A stretch of DNA of 11,039 nt from an uncultured Pseudoflavonifractor sp. (lineage in GTDB: Bacteria; Bacillota; Clostridia; Oscillospirales; Oscillospiraceae): the NCBI GenBank assembly GCA_947565875.1, contig CANOHR010000023.1:1-11039 (forward strand). The letters run 5' to 3'. How positions within the stretch are numbered: the stretch's first letter is position 1; the number at the start of each line of letters is the position of its first letter. Position numbers and translations under genes: made by a program. This document shows, piece after piece, positions 1-6,648 of the stretch. A model generated the notes under the pieces. It worked only from the letters and a program-made list of their open reading frames with translations, had not been told where the DNA came from and ran no database searches.

Positions 1-48
1 TACGAGATCGTGATGTGACTGGAGTTCAGACGTGTGCTCTTCCGATCT
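1..48 (+). other. Illumina TruSeq indexed adapter (non-genomic)
   Basis: These bases match the 3' part of the TruSeq indexed PCR primer: the tail of the P7 sequence (TACGAGAT), a six-base index CGTGAT, then the read-2 adapter from GTGACTGGAGTTCAG to its ligation end GCTCTTCCGATCT at base 48. The index is the one I know as primer index 1. The match runs without a visible mismatch and ends exactly at the adapter ligation junction. It is untrimmed library sequence fused to a contig end, so nothing in bases 1-48 should be translated or interpreted biologically. Confidence 0.98.
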
Positions 49-276
49 CAGGGGGCTGGCGATCTTTTCTTCCTTTCCGTCGATGAAGATCTTGCCTTCG
101 TTGGGGACCTCCATGCCAAAGAGCATTTTCATCAGGGTGGTTTTTCCGGCTCCGTTTTCACCCACAAGGCCGTGGATCTCGTTTCTCTGAACCACCAGAT
201 TCACGTCCCGGTTGGCGATAAAGCCGTTGGAATAGATCTTTGTAATGTTCTGCATTCGCAGCACTTCATCCGCCAT
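49..276 (-). CDS. ABC transporter ATP-binding protein, nucleoside/simple-sugar type (5' part only)
   Basis: The first 76 codons of an ABC ATPase are present, starting at the ATG 276-274 behind GGAGGT with six bases of spacing. The Walker A motif GENGAGKTT lies at residues 39-47, preceded by EIHGLVG. It is followed by LMKMLFG and EVPNEGKIFIDGK, the pattern of the ATPases that pair with BMP lipoproteins (YufO/NupO-like, a tandem-domain family of about 500 residues). The Q-loop, signature and Walker B motifs are missing because the genomic sequence ends at the adapter, not because the gene is broken. It lies 98 bases downstream of the BMP lipoprotein gene in the same direction, the usual order for this transporter; permease genes would be expected next. 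It would energise uptake of nucleosides at the inner face of the membrane. The family is clear, the exact substrate is inferred from the neighbours. Confidence 0.9.
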
Positions 277-302
277 GAGGTTACCTCCCTCTATATCGGA
301 AA

Positions 303-331
303 GGGCCGGCAGCGGCGAACGTTGCCGGCCC
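303..331 (-). promoter_or_regulatory. GC-rich intercistronic hairpin between BMP gene and ABC ATPase gene
   Basis: GGGCCGGCA (303-311) and TGCCGGCCC (323-331) form a perfect 9-bp inverted repeat around an 11-base loop. It sits in the 98-base gap between the lipoprotein gene and the ATPase gene. On the minus-strand transcript it is followed only by TTTCC, so it is not a strong intrinsic terminator. A stable hairpin here could protect the lipoprotein mRNA 3' end or cause partial termination, giving more binding protein than ATPase; that role is inference. Confidence 0.55.
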
Positions 332-374
332 CTCTCCGTCTTGTTCAGATGCCGGGGTATAGGTGGGGCTTTTC

Positions 375-1511
375 TTACTTCGCAGCGTTGACGTAGTCCA
401 TGTACTCGGCCTCAGAGGCAAAGTCGAAGTAGCTCTTGATCTTCAACTCGCCGCTCTTGACCTTGTCGGCCACGCCGGCCATCTCGGCCTGCAGATCCTC
501 GGGAACGTTGGCCTTGAAGAAGTCGTTGTCCACATAGCCCACGGCGTTGTCGGCCAGACCCAGGGTCACGCCCTGGCCCCAGACGGCCTCGCCGGCCTCT
601 ACCTGATGGAAGAAGGCGATGAAGGAGTTGCCCACTTCCTTCAGCATGGAGGTGAGGATCACGTCGGCCTTTTCGGGGTTGGCGCTGTCCTTGTAGGTCT
701 GATACTGGTCGGAGTCCACGCCGATGGCCCAGGTGCCGGTCTCCATGGCGGCCTCAAACAGGCCGTCGCCGGAGCCGCCGGCCACCTGATAGAAGACGTC
801 GGCGTTGTTGTTGCGCTGCTGGTCCAGGCACAGGTTCTTCATGACCACGGGATCGCTCCAGGAGTTGCAGGCGGCGGTGACCACCTTGCAGTCGGGATCC
901 TTGGCCTTGACGCCTTCAATGAAGCCGGTGACGAAGTCATTGATGACGGGGTTCTCCATGCCCACGTTGACGGCCACGGTGCCAGTCTGGGACATACCGG
1001 CGGCCATCATGCCCACAAGGTAAGAGCCCTCGTTTTGGGCATAGGAGATGTAGGAGACGTTGTCATGGCCGGTCAGGTCGGGAGAATCGTCGAACACCAG
1101 GAACTTGGCGTCGGGATACTCGGGGGCAATGGCCAGGAAGTTGCCGGTGTAGGTGGAGGAGGCCACCAGGTACTCATAGCCCTGCTCCAGAGCGTCCCGG
1201 ATAAAGTCGTCGTACTTGTCGGCGTTGGAGGAGTCGCCGGTCTCGATGGTCTTCACTTCCCAGCCCTCAGAGCGCAGGGTCTCCATGCCCCGCTCACCGG
1301 AGTCGTTGAAGGACTTGTCGCCCAGGTTGCCCACGATGTAGGCGATCTTACCCTTGCCGGCGGGCTCCACGGGAGCCTGGCTCTCGACGGTGGGAGCATT
1401 GCTCTCAGCGGTGGGGGCTTTGCTTTCCTCGGTCTTCTTGTCCCCGCCGCAGGCGGCCAGAGACAGGATCATGGTGGAGGCGAGCAGGATACTGGTCCAT
1501 TTCTTGTTCAT
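375..1511 (-). CDS. BMP-family (PnrA-like) nucleoside-binding lipoprotein
   Basis: Substrate-binding lipoprotein of 378 residues for an ABC importer. A signal peptide (MNKK, then a hydrophobic stretch) ends in the lipobox LAAC with the acylated cysteine at residue 21. A Ser/Glu/Ala/Pro-rich tether with repeated APTxES units covers about residues 32-50. The ligand-binding domain then runs to the C-terminus, with features typical of BMP/PnrA proteins: GDKSFND (about residues 64-70), DVFYQVAGGSGDGLFEAA and IGVDSDQ. PnrA (TmpC) and related proteins bind purine and pyrimidine nucleosides. Start: the ATG at 1511, about 12 bases after AAGGAG, followed directly by the signal peptide. The partner ATPase lies downstream and the nucleoside catabolic genes upstream, which supports nucleoside import. 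No convincing promoter was found in the gap upstream, so it may be reached by read-through or have a non-consensus promoter. Confidence 0.92.
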   Translation of the reverse strand: MNKKWTSILLASTMILSLAACGGDKKTEESKAPTAESNAPTVESQAPVEPAGKGKIAYIVGNLGDKSFNDSGERGMETLRSEGWEVKTIETGDSSNADKYDDFIRDALEQGYEYLVASSTYTGNFLAIAPEYPDAKFLVFDDSPDLTGHDNVSYISYAQNEGSYLVGMMAAGMSQTGTVAVNVGMENPVINDFVTGFIEGVKAKDPDCKVVTAACNSWSDPVVMKNLCLDQQRNNNADVFYQVAGGSGDGLFEAAMETGTWAIGVDSDQYQTYKDSANPEKADVILTSMLKEVGNSFIAFFHQVEAGEAVWGQGVTLGLADNAVGYVDNDFFKANVPEDLQAEMAGVADKVKSGELKIKSYFDFASEAEYMDYVNAAK

Positions 1512-1571
1512 TTCTTTTTTCCACTCCTTTTGTTATTTTGAACAAACTTTCCTCTGAAGAGAAAAGGAAGT

Positions 1572-1601
1572 TCCCAAATCGGGATCCCCCGCTGTGGGGG
1601 A
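1572..1601 (-). terminator. Tandem hairpins after the MATE gene, weak terminator candidate
   Basis: The 134-base gap 1512-1645 between the MATE and BMP genes holds two adjacent inverted repeats: TCCCCC/GGGGGA (1585-1590 and 1596-1601, five-base loop) and TCCC/GGGA (1572-1575 and 1581-1584). On the minus-strand transcript they are followed by ACTTCCTTTTC, a poor U-tract. This could end or attenuate the upstream operon, but it is far from a textbook terminator. Nothing else in this gap is recognisable, including a good sigma-A promoter for the BMP gene. Confidence 0.3.
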
Positions 1602-1645
1602 AGTATGTGGGGCCCAACGATCCGGCGGGCCGACCTTGCCGTCGC

Positions 1646-3007
1646 TCAGTGTCTTGTCAGATCCCGGATCCATCTCATGGACAGGACCCGAAGGATGCCC
1701 ACGACGGCCTCCAGAGCGATGATGGCTTTGAGGATCGCTACCACGATCACCGGGGGAAGCTCCCACAGGAAGGCGGCGGCGGAGGCCAGGGGGATACAGA
1801 GCATCCACATGATGACGATATCGGAATAGAAGCCTGTCTTGCCGTCCCCGCCCGCCCGGAGAATACCGATCATCCCGGTCATTTCCAGCAGGGAGAAGGG
1901 CCAAATGAGGGCGATGACCAACAGGAACTGTCGGGCGTAGAGTACCGCCTCAGGCTCCAGCTTGTAAAGGGAAAGGAACGGGGTCCGAACCAGAAGGGTG
2001 AGGAAGCCAAGCCCTACGCCAATGGCGGCGCCCAGCCAAAGCATACGTTTGGCCCGCTGCTTGACGTCCTCCAGCCGGCCCATGCCGATGGTCTTGCTGA
2101 TCATTACGTTGCAGGCGTTGAGATAACCGTTTCCCACGCTGGCACAGAGGTTATAGAGGACCATGGATACATTGTAGCCCGCTACCACGGAGGTACCAAG
2201 CTGTCCGGTTATCATGCTGCCGGTGCTGGTGCCCAGGGACCAGATCATCTCGTGGGCCACGATGGGGGCGCTTACCCGGAAAAGATCCCGGCGCAGAGCC
2301 TTATCCTGCCGTTTCAGGTCGGAAAAACGAAAGTTGATCCGCTTTTCCAGCTTAAAAAGGTAGCATCCGCAGATGAGAAGCTCCAGAAATCTGGCGGTGA
2401 CGGTACCCACGGCGATCCCGGTAACTCCCAGCCGGGGGAAACCAAAACGGCCATAGAGCAGACAATAATCCAAACCGATGTTGACGGAATAGGAAACGAA
2501 ATTGGCCGCAAGAACGATCCGAACCTTTTCTACCCCCCGGCAAGCGGCAAAGATCATAACGCTGAGGGCGCAGGGCAGGTACATCACCGCCACCTTCCGA
2601 AGGTAGGAGGCGCTGAGAGCCAGGACCTCAGGATCCTTCAGGTAGATCCGCATGACTGCCTGGGGGGCGGCCATGACCAGCGCGGTAAAGACCAATCCAA
2701 ACAGACAGATAGCCCGGAGAGCGGAGGACAGGATGGTGCGGATGGCCTCCAGGTCCCGCCGGCCCCAATATTGGGCGATGAGGACGCAGCAGCCCACGGC
2801 AAAGCCGTTGCAGACGGTGTAGTAAATGAAGAAGACCTGATCGGCCTGGGTAACGGCGGTCATCTGAAGCTGGTCGATGCTGCCCAGCAGGATACTGTTG
2901 ACCGTATCCACACTGAGGCGAAGAAGCTGCTGAAGGATGATGGGAAAGGCCAGGGTGAAAATGCTGCCGTATAGACCCCTGTCCCGGACCGAAAGACGTC
3001 CGGTCAT
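1646..3007 (-). CDS. MATE-family efflux transporter
   Basis: Integral membrane protein of 453 residues, the normal length for MATE (multidrug and toxin extrusion) antiporters, with about twelve hydrophobic segments in two similar halves. Typical MATE sequence is visible near the N-terminus: FPIILQQLL, then VDTVNSILLG, and IAQYWGRRD at about residues 77-85. A second-half counterpart lies around IVAHEMIWSLGTSTGSM. MATE proteins export substrates using Na+ or H+ gradients. The start ATG (3007-3005) overlaps the TGA of the nucleoside hydrolase gene as ATGA, and there is no Shine-Dalgarno sequence before it, so translation is probably coupled. An open frame extends upstream, but it reads antisense to nothing and runs through the hydrolase gene out of frame, so the internal ATG is preferred. 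Substrate unknown; the operon position suggests a nucleobase, nucleoside analogue or related compound, which is inference. Confidence 0.9.
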   Translation of the reverse strand: MTGRLSVRDRGLYGSIFTLAFPIILQQLLRLSVDTVNSILLGSIDQLQMTAVTQADQVFFIYYTVCNGFAVGCCVLIAQYWGRRDLEAIRTILSSALRAICLFGLVFTALVMAAPQAVMRIYLKDPEVLALSASYLRKVAVMYLPCALSVMIFAACRGVEKVRIVLAANFVSYSVNIGLDYCLLYGRFGFPRLGVTGIAVGTVTARFLELLICGCYLFKLEKRINFRFSDLKRQDKALRRDLFRVSAPIVAHEMIWSLGTSTGSMITGQLGTSVVAGYNVSMVLYNLCASVGNGYLNACNVMISKTIGMGRLEDVKQRAKRMLWLGAAIGVGLGFLTLLVRTPFLSLYKLEPEAVLYARQFLLVIALIWPFSLLEMTGMIGILRAGGDGKTGFYSDIVIMWMLCIPLASAAAFLWELPPVIVVAILKAIIALEAVVGILRVLSMRWIRDLTRH

Positions 3008-3951
3008 TTGTCGGGGACGGCCCGTATGGCCTCTACCAGCCATTGACGGAACAGGGAGGAGTCCACCTCCAGGGCGACGGACATATTGGGGGGCTTTCCG
3101 GTCCTGCCCCGCAAATCTGCAAAGGTATGGCCCGAGGTATAACGTCCGGCGTACTCCACATCCACAAAAAGCTCCTTGCAGGTAAGGCACTCGGGGCAGA
3201 CCGCGGCGCAGAGGGCCAGAGCGTCGTGCATGACAAGGTCCTCGCCCCCCTTGCTCCGGCGCCGGAGCATAAACTCCAGAAGGTCGGCGGTAAGGCCGGC
3301 GGCCTTGGTCCCTGCTTCCCGAAGCGTCTGTATGTCCTGAGAGGTCATGACGGCCTTCAGCGTTACATCCAGCCCCACCATAGTCATGGGGATCCCGCTT
3401 TGAAAGACGATGTGAGCCGCCTCCGGGTCCACCCAGATGTTGAACTCCGCCGTGGGGGACACATTGCCTCCCTGTACGGCTCCTCCCATGAACCAGATAT
3501 GTTTGATAAGACCTGCCAGATCCCGGTGGTTGCACAGGGCAATGGCAATATTGGTCATGGGTCCGATCACCAGAAGCTCCAGCGCCCCCTCACATGCGAC
3601 GGCCAGGTCGTAGATCAACTCGGAAGCCACCCGGCGGTCAAAGGAGGAGTGTCGGGCGGGGGGGAGGGAAACGGTCCCGAAGCCCGTCTTCCCGTGGGTG
3701 CCGGAGCCACCCTCGTCGTTGACGATGCCGCTCAGAAGGGGGCGTACCGCTCCGTGAGCCACGGGTATATCCGTCCGGCCCAGATACTCCATCAGGTCCA
3801 GATTGTTCTGACTGGTAAAGTTTTCGGACACATTACCGTTTACCGAGGTAACGGCCTTCACCTGGATCTGGGGACAGCCCAGGGCGGCCATGATGGCGAT
3901 GGCGTCATCGGTGCCGGTGTCGCAGTCGATCAGAAAAGGGCGCTTATCCAT
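3004..3951 (-). CDS. Inosine/uridine-preferring nucleoside hydrolase (IUNH family)
   Basis: Protein of 315 residues, standard for cytosolic ribonucleoside hydrolases, which cleave the N-glycosidic bond of ribonucleosides to free base and ribose using a bound Ca2+. The metal-binding motif DCDTGTDD is at residues 9-16 (usual form DTDPGxDD). Other family motifs are VNGNV (37-41), GTHG with H86, GPMTNIA (130-136), IWFMGG (152-157), AEFNIWVDPEAA (168-179) and MHDALAL with active-site His242. Whether it prefers purines or pyrimidines cannot be read from the sequence. The start at 3951 follows AAGGAGGATC with about 11 bases of spacing; a longer reading frame to 4035 would overlap deoD and has no such site. 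It lies 76 bases after deoD and overlaps the MATE gene by 4 bases. The free ribose it yields is a substrate for the ribokinase upstream. Confidence 0.92.
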   Translation of the reverse strand: MDKRPFLIDCDTGTDDAIAIMAALGCPQIQVKAVTSVNGNVSENFTSQNNLDLMEYLGRTDIPVAHGAVRPLLSGIVNDEGGSGTHGKTGFGTVSLPPARHSSFDRRVASELIYDLAVACEGALELLVIGPMTNIAIALCNHRDLAGLIKHIWFMGGAVQGGNVSPTAEFNIWVDPEAAHIVFQSGIPMTMVGLDVTLKAVMTSQDIQTLREAGTKAAGLTADLLEFMLRRRSKGGEDLVMHDALALCAAVCPECLTCKELFVDVEYAGRYTSGHTFADLRGRTGKPPNMSVALEVDSSLFRQWLVEAIRAVPDK

Positions 3952-3982
3952 AGGCGGCTGATCCTCCTTGCGAAAGATATCC

Positions 3983-4004
3983 AAAAAACACAGGCTCCAC
4001 CCGT
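3983..4004 (-). terminator. Small hairpin with T-run between deoD and nucleoside hydrolase gene
   Basis: In the 76-base gap 3952-4027, the minus-strand transcript reads ACGGG, loop TGGAG, CCTGT, then G and six Ts. The stem is only five pairs including one G-U. This resembles a weak attenuator more than a full terminator, and may lower expression of the hydrolase and MATE genes relative to deoD. Low confidence because so short a stem can occur by chance. Confidence 0.25.
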
Positions 4005-4027
4005 CATCATAAGTATTCTCTGATGTC

Positions 4028-4744
4028 TTATGCAAGGGCCAGGGCCACCTCCATCATCTGGGTGAAGGCGGTCTGCCGCTCCTCGGCGGTGGTGATCTCG
4101 TCGGGGCCGTCGGAGATGGTCAGGATGCACAGGGCGTTGACCCCCGCCGCCGCGGCGTTGGTATAGAGGGCGGCGGACTCCATCTCCACGGCCAAAACTC
4201 CCATCTCGGGCCAGGTCTTGCCGTGAGGGAGGTCCACCCCATAGAAAACGTCGGAGGAGAGGATGTTGCCCACGTGGTATTTAAATCCAAGTTCCTTGGC
4301 GGCGGCAACCGCCTTTTCCAGCAGTGCAAAGCTGCAAATGGGGGCAAAGGTGCCGGGAAGGCCCTGGAGGTTTACATAATTTCCGGTGGTGCAGGCCCCC
4401 TGTCCAAAGACCATTTCCTTCACATGGACATAGGGCTGAAGAGTTCCGGCTGTGCCGATACGGATCAGGTTTTTACAGCCGTAAATGTGGATCAACTCAT
4501 AGCTGTATATGCCCATGGAGGGGCAGCCCATGCCGGTACCCATGACGGAGACGGGCTTTCCCTTGTAGGTGCCGGTATAGCCGAACATATTCCGGGTGGC
4601 GTTGAACTGCTTGACGTTTTCCAGATAATTTTCCGCGATAAACTGGGCCCGGAGGGGATCGCCGGGGAGCAGGATGGTCTCGGCGATCTCGCCGACCTTG
4701 GCGGCGATGTGGGGGGTGGGAGCGGTGAGTTTAGCGTGAGCCAT
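4028..4744 (-). CDS. deoD: Purine-nucleoside phosphorylase, DeoD type
   Basis: Protein of 238 residues, almost the length of E. coli DeoD (239), the hexameric enzyme that converts purine (deoxy)nucleosides and phosphate into free base and (deoxy)ribose 1-phosphate. Visible family motifs: TPHIAAK (10-16), LLPGDPLRAQFIAENYL (25-41, phosphate site), GTGMGCPSMGIYSYEL (69-84), RIGTAG (95-100), VEMESAALY (186-194) for ribose contact, and SDGPD with Asp212, matching the catalytic Asp that acts on N7 of the purine, plus ERQTAF with Arg223. The start ATG 4744-4742 is chosen because AAAGGAG precedes it by eight bases; an in-frame upstream start would lie before that site. It follows rbsK by 38 bases in the same operon. 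Its product adenine could feed the deaminase-like gene of this operon. Confidence 0.95.
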   Translation of the reverse strand: MAHAKLTAPTPHIAAKVGEIAETILLPGDPLRAQFIAENYLENVKQFNATRNMFGYTGTYKGKPVSVMGTGMGCPSMGIYSYELIHIYGCKNLIRIGTAGTLQPYVHVKEMVFGQGACTTGNYVNLQGLPGTFAPICSFALLEKAVAAAKELGFKYHVGNILSSDVFYGVDLPHGKTWPEMGVLAVEMESAALYTNAAAAGVNALCILTISDGPDEITTAEERQTAFTQMMEVALALA

Positions 4745-4782
4745 GATAATTGCTCCTTTCAACATAGGTAAGTTTTACAGGG

Positions 4783-5682
4783 TCAATGGGTCTCTCCAAA
4801 CGCCTGGACCTGGGCCCAGGTGGGGATGGAAACGGCGGCGCCCTTCACGCCGATGGCAAGGGCGCTGGCCATGCTGGCGGTACAGAGGGCCGTCTGAGGC
4901 TCCATGGCCCTGGCAAGGCAGGCCAGGAAGTAACCGCAGAAGGTGTCCCCCGCCGCGGTGGTGTCCACCACACTGACCGGGAAGACCCCATGGGAAAAAC
5001 GTTCCGCTCCCTTTCCGTACCGGACCCCGTCGCCGCCCAGAGTAAGAACTACGGCGGCTTGGGGGAACTTTTGGAGAAGAGCGTCCATCACCTGGTCCGG
5101 GTCCTGAGCGGAGATCCCGGCGACGGCCTGCCCCTCGATCTCGTTGAGAATGAAGTAGTCCACCAGCTCCAGAGGGTAGGAGAAAAGAGCTTCATCGATG
5201 GGGGAGGGATTCAGCACGATCTTCAAGCCCCGCTCCTTCGCCTTTTTCATGGCATAGGGAACAAGGTTGGTCTCGTTCTGGACCAGAAGCAGGTCTCCCG
5301 CTCCGAACCCCTCCAGGGCCCGGTCAACGTAAGCCTGCGTCAAAGCCCGGTTGGCGCCGCCGGAGATGATGATACAGTTCTGCCCCTGGGGAACAAGTTG
5401 GATGATGGCATGGCCTGTATCCGTATCGGAAAGGGTCTCCAAAAGCTCCGTATGGGCGCCGCTTTGGGAAAGAAGTTCCGAAAGGAACTGTCCGTCCCGC
5501 CCGATGGCCCCGGCGGCCCAGACCTCCGCGCCCGCCCGTGCCAGGGCGATGGACTGGTTGAGTCCCTTGCCTCCGGGAAAGGTGTCCATATGTCCGGCGG
5601 TAAGGGTCTCTCCGGCACGGACAAAGTGGTCTACGGCGTAGACCTTATCGATGTTAAGAGAGCCAATGTTGAGGATCTTCAC
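4783..5682 (-). CDS. rbsK: Ribokinase (PfkB family)
   Basis: Protein of 299 residues that would phosphorylate D-ribose to ribose 5-phosphate. PfkB signatures: NIGSLNIDKVYAVDHF at the N-terminus, AGETLTAG (23-30), the sugar-binding GGKGLNQ (37-43; GGKGxNQ in RbsK), NPSP (158-161), and the anion hole DTTAAGDTF (240-248) with catalytic Asp246. The sugar-site motif and GET segment favour ribokinase over other PfkB sugar kinases. Translation starts at GTG 5682-5680, eight bases after GAGAGG; an out-of-frame ATG lies four bases upstream and is not used by this frame. It follows psuG by 21 bases. In this operon the ribose would come from the nucleoside hydrolase downstream, so the pair forms a hydrolytic salvage branch. 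Substrate is inferred from family and context; deoxyribose or another pentose is less likely. Confidence 0.88.
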   Translation of the reverse strand: MKILNIGSLNIDKVYAVDHFVRAGETLTAGHMDTFPGGKGLNQSIALARAGAEVWAAGAIGRDGQFLSELLSQSGAHTELLETLSDTDTGHAIIQLVPQGQNCIIISGGANRALTQAYVDRALEGFGAGDLLLVQNETNLVPYAMKKAKERGLKIVLNPSPIDEALFSYPLELVDYFILNEIEGQAVAGISAQDPDQVMDALLQKFPQAAVVLTLGGDGVRYGKGAERFSHGVFPVSVVDTTAAGDTFCGYFLACLARAMEPQTALCTASMASALAIGVKGAAVSIPTWAQVQAFGETH

Positions 5683-5703
5683 CCATAGTTCCTCTCCCTT
5701 CTC

Positions 5704-6615
5704 TTAAAGCTTGGTATATTCGATGGCGATCTGAGCGGCCACTTTGGCGTTATTGTAGGCAAGCTGCAAATTGGAGGCAAAGGAGACCCCCTTGGTGTAG
5801 TCCTTGATGTGGCTGAGGAGATAGGGGGTGGTGTCCTTGCCGTGGATATTGTCCTTCTTGGCGGACTCCAGCGCCTTCTGAATGACCTTTTCCATATCGT
5901 CATAGTCCAGTTCGTACTCGACGGGGATGGGATTGCCGATGACTACGCCGCCCTTGAGGCCCAGGTCCCACTTGGTCTTGAGGATGGCGGCGGCCTCCTT
6001 GGGAGAATCCACCTTGCAGTCTACCTTGCACCCGCTCTTGCGGCAGTAGAAAGCGGGAAAGTCCTCGGTGCCGAGCCCCAGTACAGGGACGCCCTGGGTC
6101 TCCAGATATTCCAGGGTCTTGGGGATATCCAGGAGGGACTTGGCTCCGGCGCAGACCACCGCTACGGCGGTGTTGCTGAGTTCCTGAAGGTCGGCGGAGA
6201 CGTCCATGGTGACTTCGGCGCCCCGGTGAACGCCGCCGATGCCGCCGGTGGCGAAGACACGGATGCCCGCCATTTCAGCAAGCATCATGGTGGTGGCTAC
6301 GGTGGTGGCTCCCGTCTTGCCGGTGGCCAGATAGACCGCCACGTCCCGGCGGCTTACCTTGCCCACTCCGTCGGCTTTGCACATGATCTCCAGCTCCTCT
6401 GGAGTGAGGCCTACCTTCAGCTTGCCGCCGATGATGGCGGTGGTGGCGGGGATGGCCCCCTCGGCCCGGATGACCTCCTCCACCTTATGGGAAAACTCCA
6501 CGTTCTCCGGGTAGGGCATGCCGTGGGAGAGGATGGTGGACTCCAGAGCGACTACGGGAAGGCCTTTATCAAGAGCGGCCTGGATCTCAGGGGAAAGGGC
6601 AAGATACTTGTTCAT
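5704..6615 (-). CDS. psuG: Pseudouridine-5'-phosphate glycosidase
   Basis: Protein of 303 residues (E. coli PsuG is about 312). PsuG reversibly cleaves the C-C glycosidic bond of pseudouridine 5'-phosphate to uracil and ribose 5-phosphate, using a Schiff base on a lysine and a divalent metal. Diagnostic stretches are ALESTILSHGMPYPEN (23-38), GKVSRRD (85-91), FATGGIGGVHRGAE (121-134), MDVSADL (137-143) and VVCAGAKSLLDIP (153-165). E. coli catalytic residues Glu31, Lys93, Asp149 and Lys166 correspond to Glu25, Lys86, Asp142 and Lys159 here, so the active site is intact. The ATG at 6615 is chosen because AAAGGAG lies 11 bases upstream; a TTG seven codons earlier would precede that site. Its kinase partner psuK is two genes upstream, separated by the deaminase-like gene. 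Confidence 0.95.
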   Translation of the reverse strand: MNKYLALSPEIQAALDKGLPVVALESTILSHGMPYPENVEFSHKVEEVIRAEGAIPATTAIIGGKLKVGLTPEELEIMCKADGVGKVSRRDVAVYLATGKTGATTVATTMMLAEMAGIRVFATGGIGGVHRGAEVTMDVSADLQELSNTAVAVVCAGAKSLLDIPKTLEYLETQGVPVLGLGTEDFPAFYCRKSGCKVDCKVDSPKEAAAILKTKWDLGLKGGVVIGNPIPVEYELDYDDMEKVIQKALESAKKDNIHGKDTTPYLLSHIKDYTKGVSFASNLQLAYNNAKVAAQIAIEYTKL

Positions 6616-6648
6616 GTGGATCGTGTCTCCTTTCAAAACGTGGGAAGA

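Noticed and set aside
363..1541. A plus-strand 392-codon open frame opposite the BMP lipoprotein gene
   Set aside because: The minus strand encodes a complete BMP protein with signal peptide and family motifs; the plus frame is low-complexity and Gly/Val-rich.
1512..1560. A sigma-A promoter for the BMP gene
   Set aside because: The best hexamers seen match only about half the consensus positions, so none is reported.
1538..2974. A plus-strand 478-codon open frame opposite the MATE gene
   Set aside because: The minus-strand MATE reading has clear membrane segments; the plus frame is hydrophilic Gly/Asp/His-rich shadow sequence.
3008..3535. N-terminal extension of the MATE frame upstream of its ATG
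   Set aside because: It runs out of frame through the nucleoside hydrolase gene on the same strand, is Arg/Gly-rich, and MATE homology begins just after the ATG at 3007.
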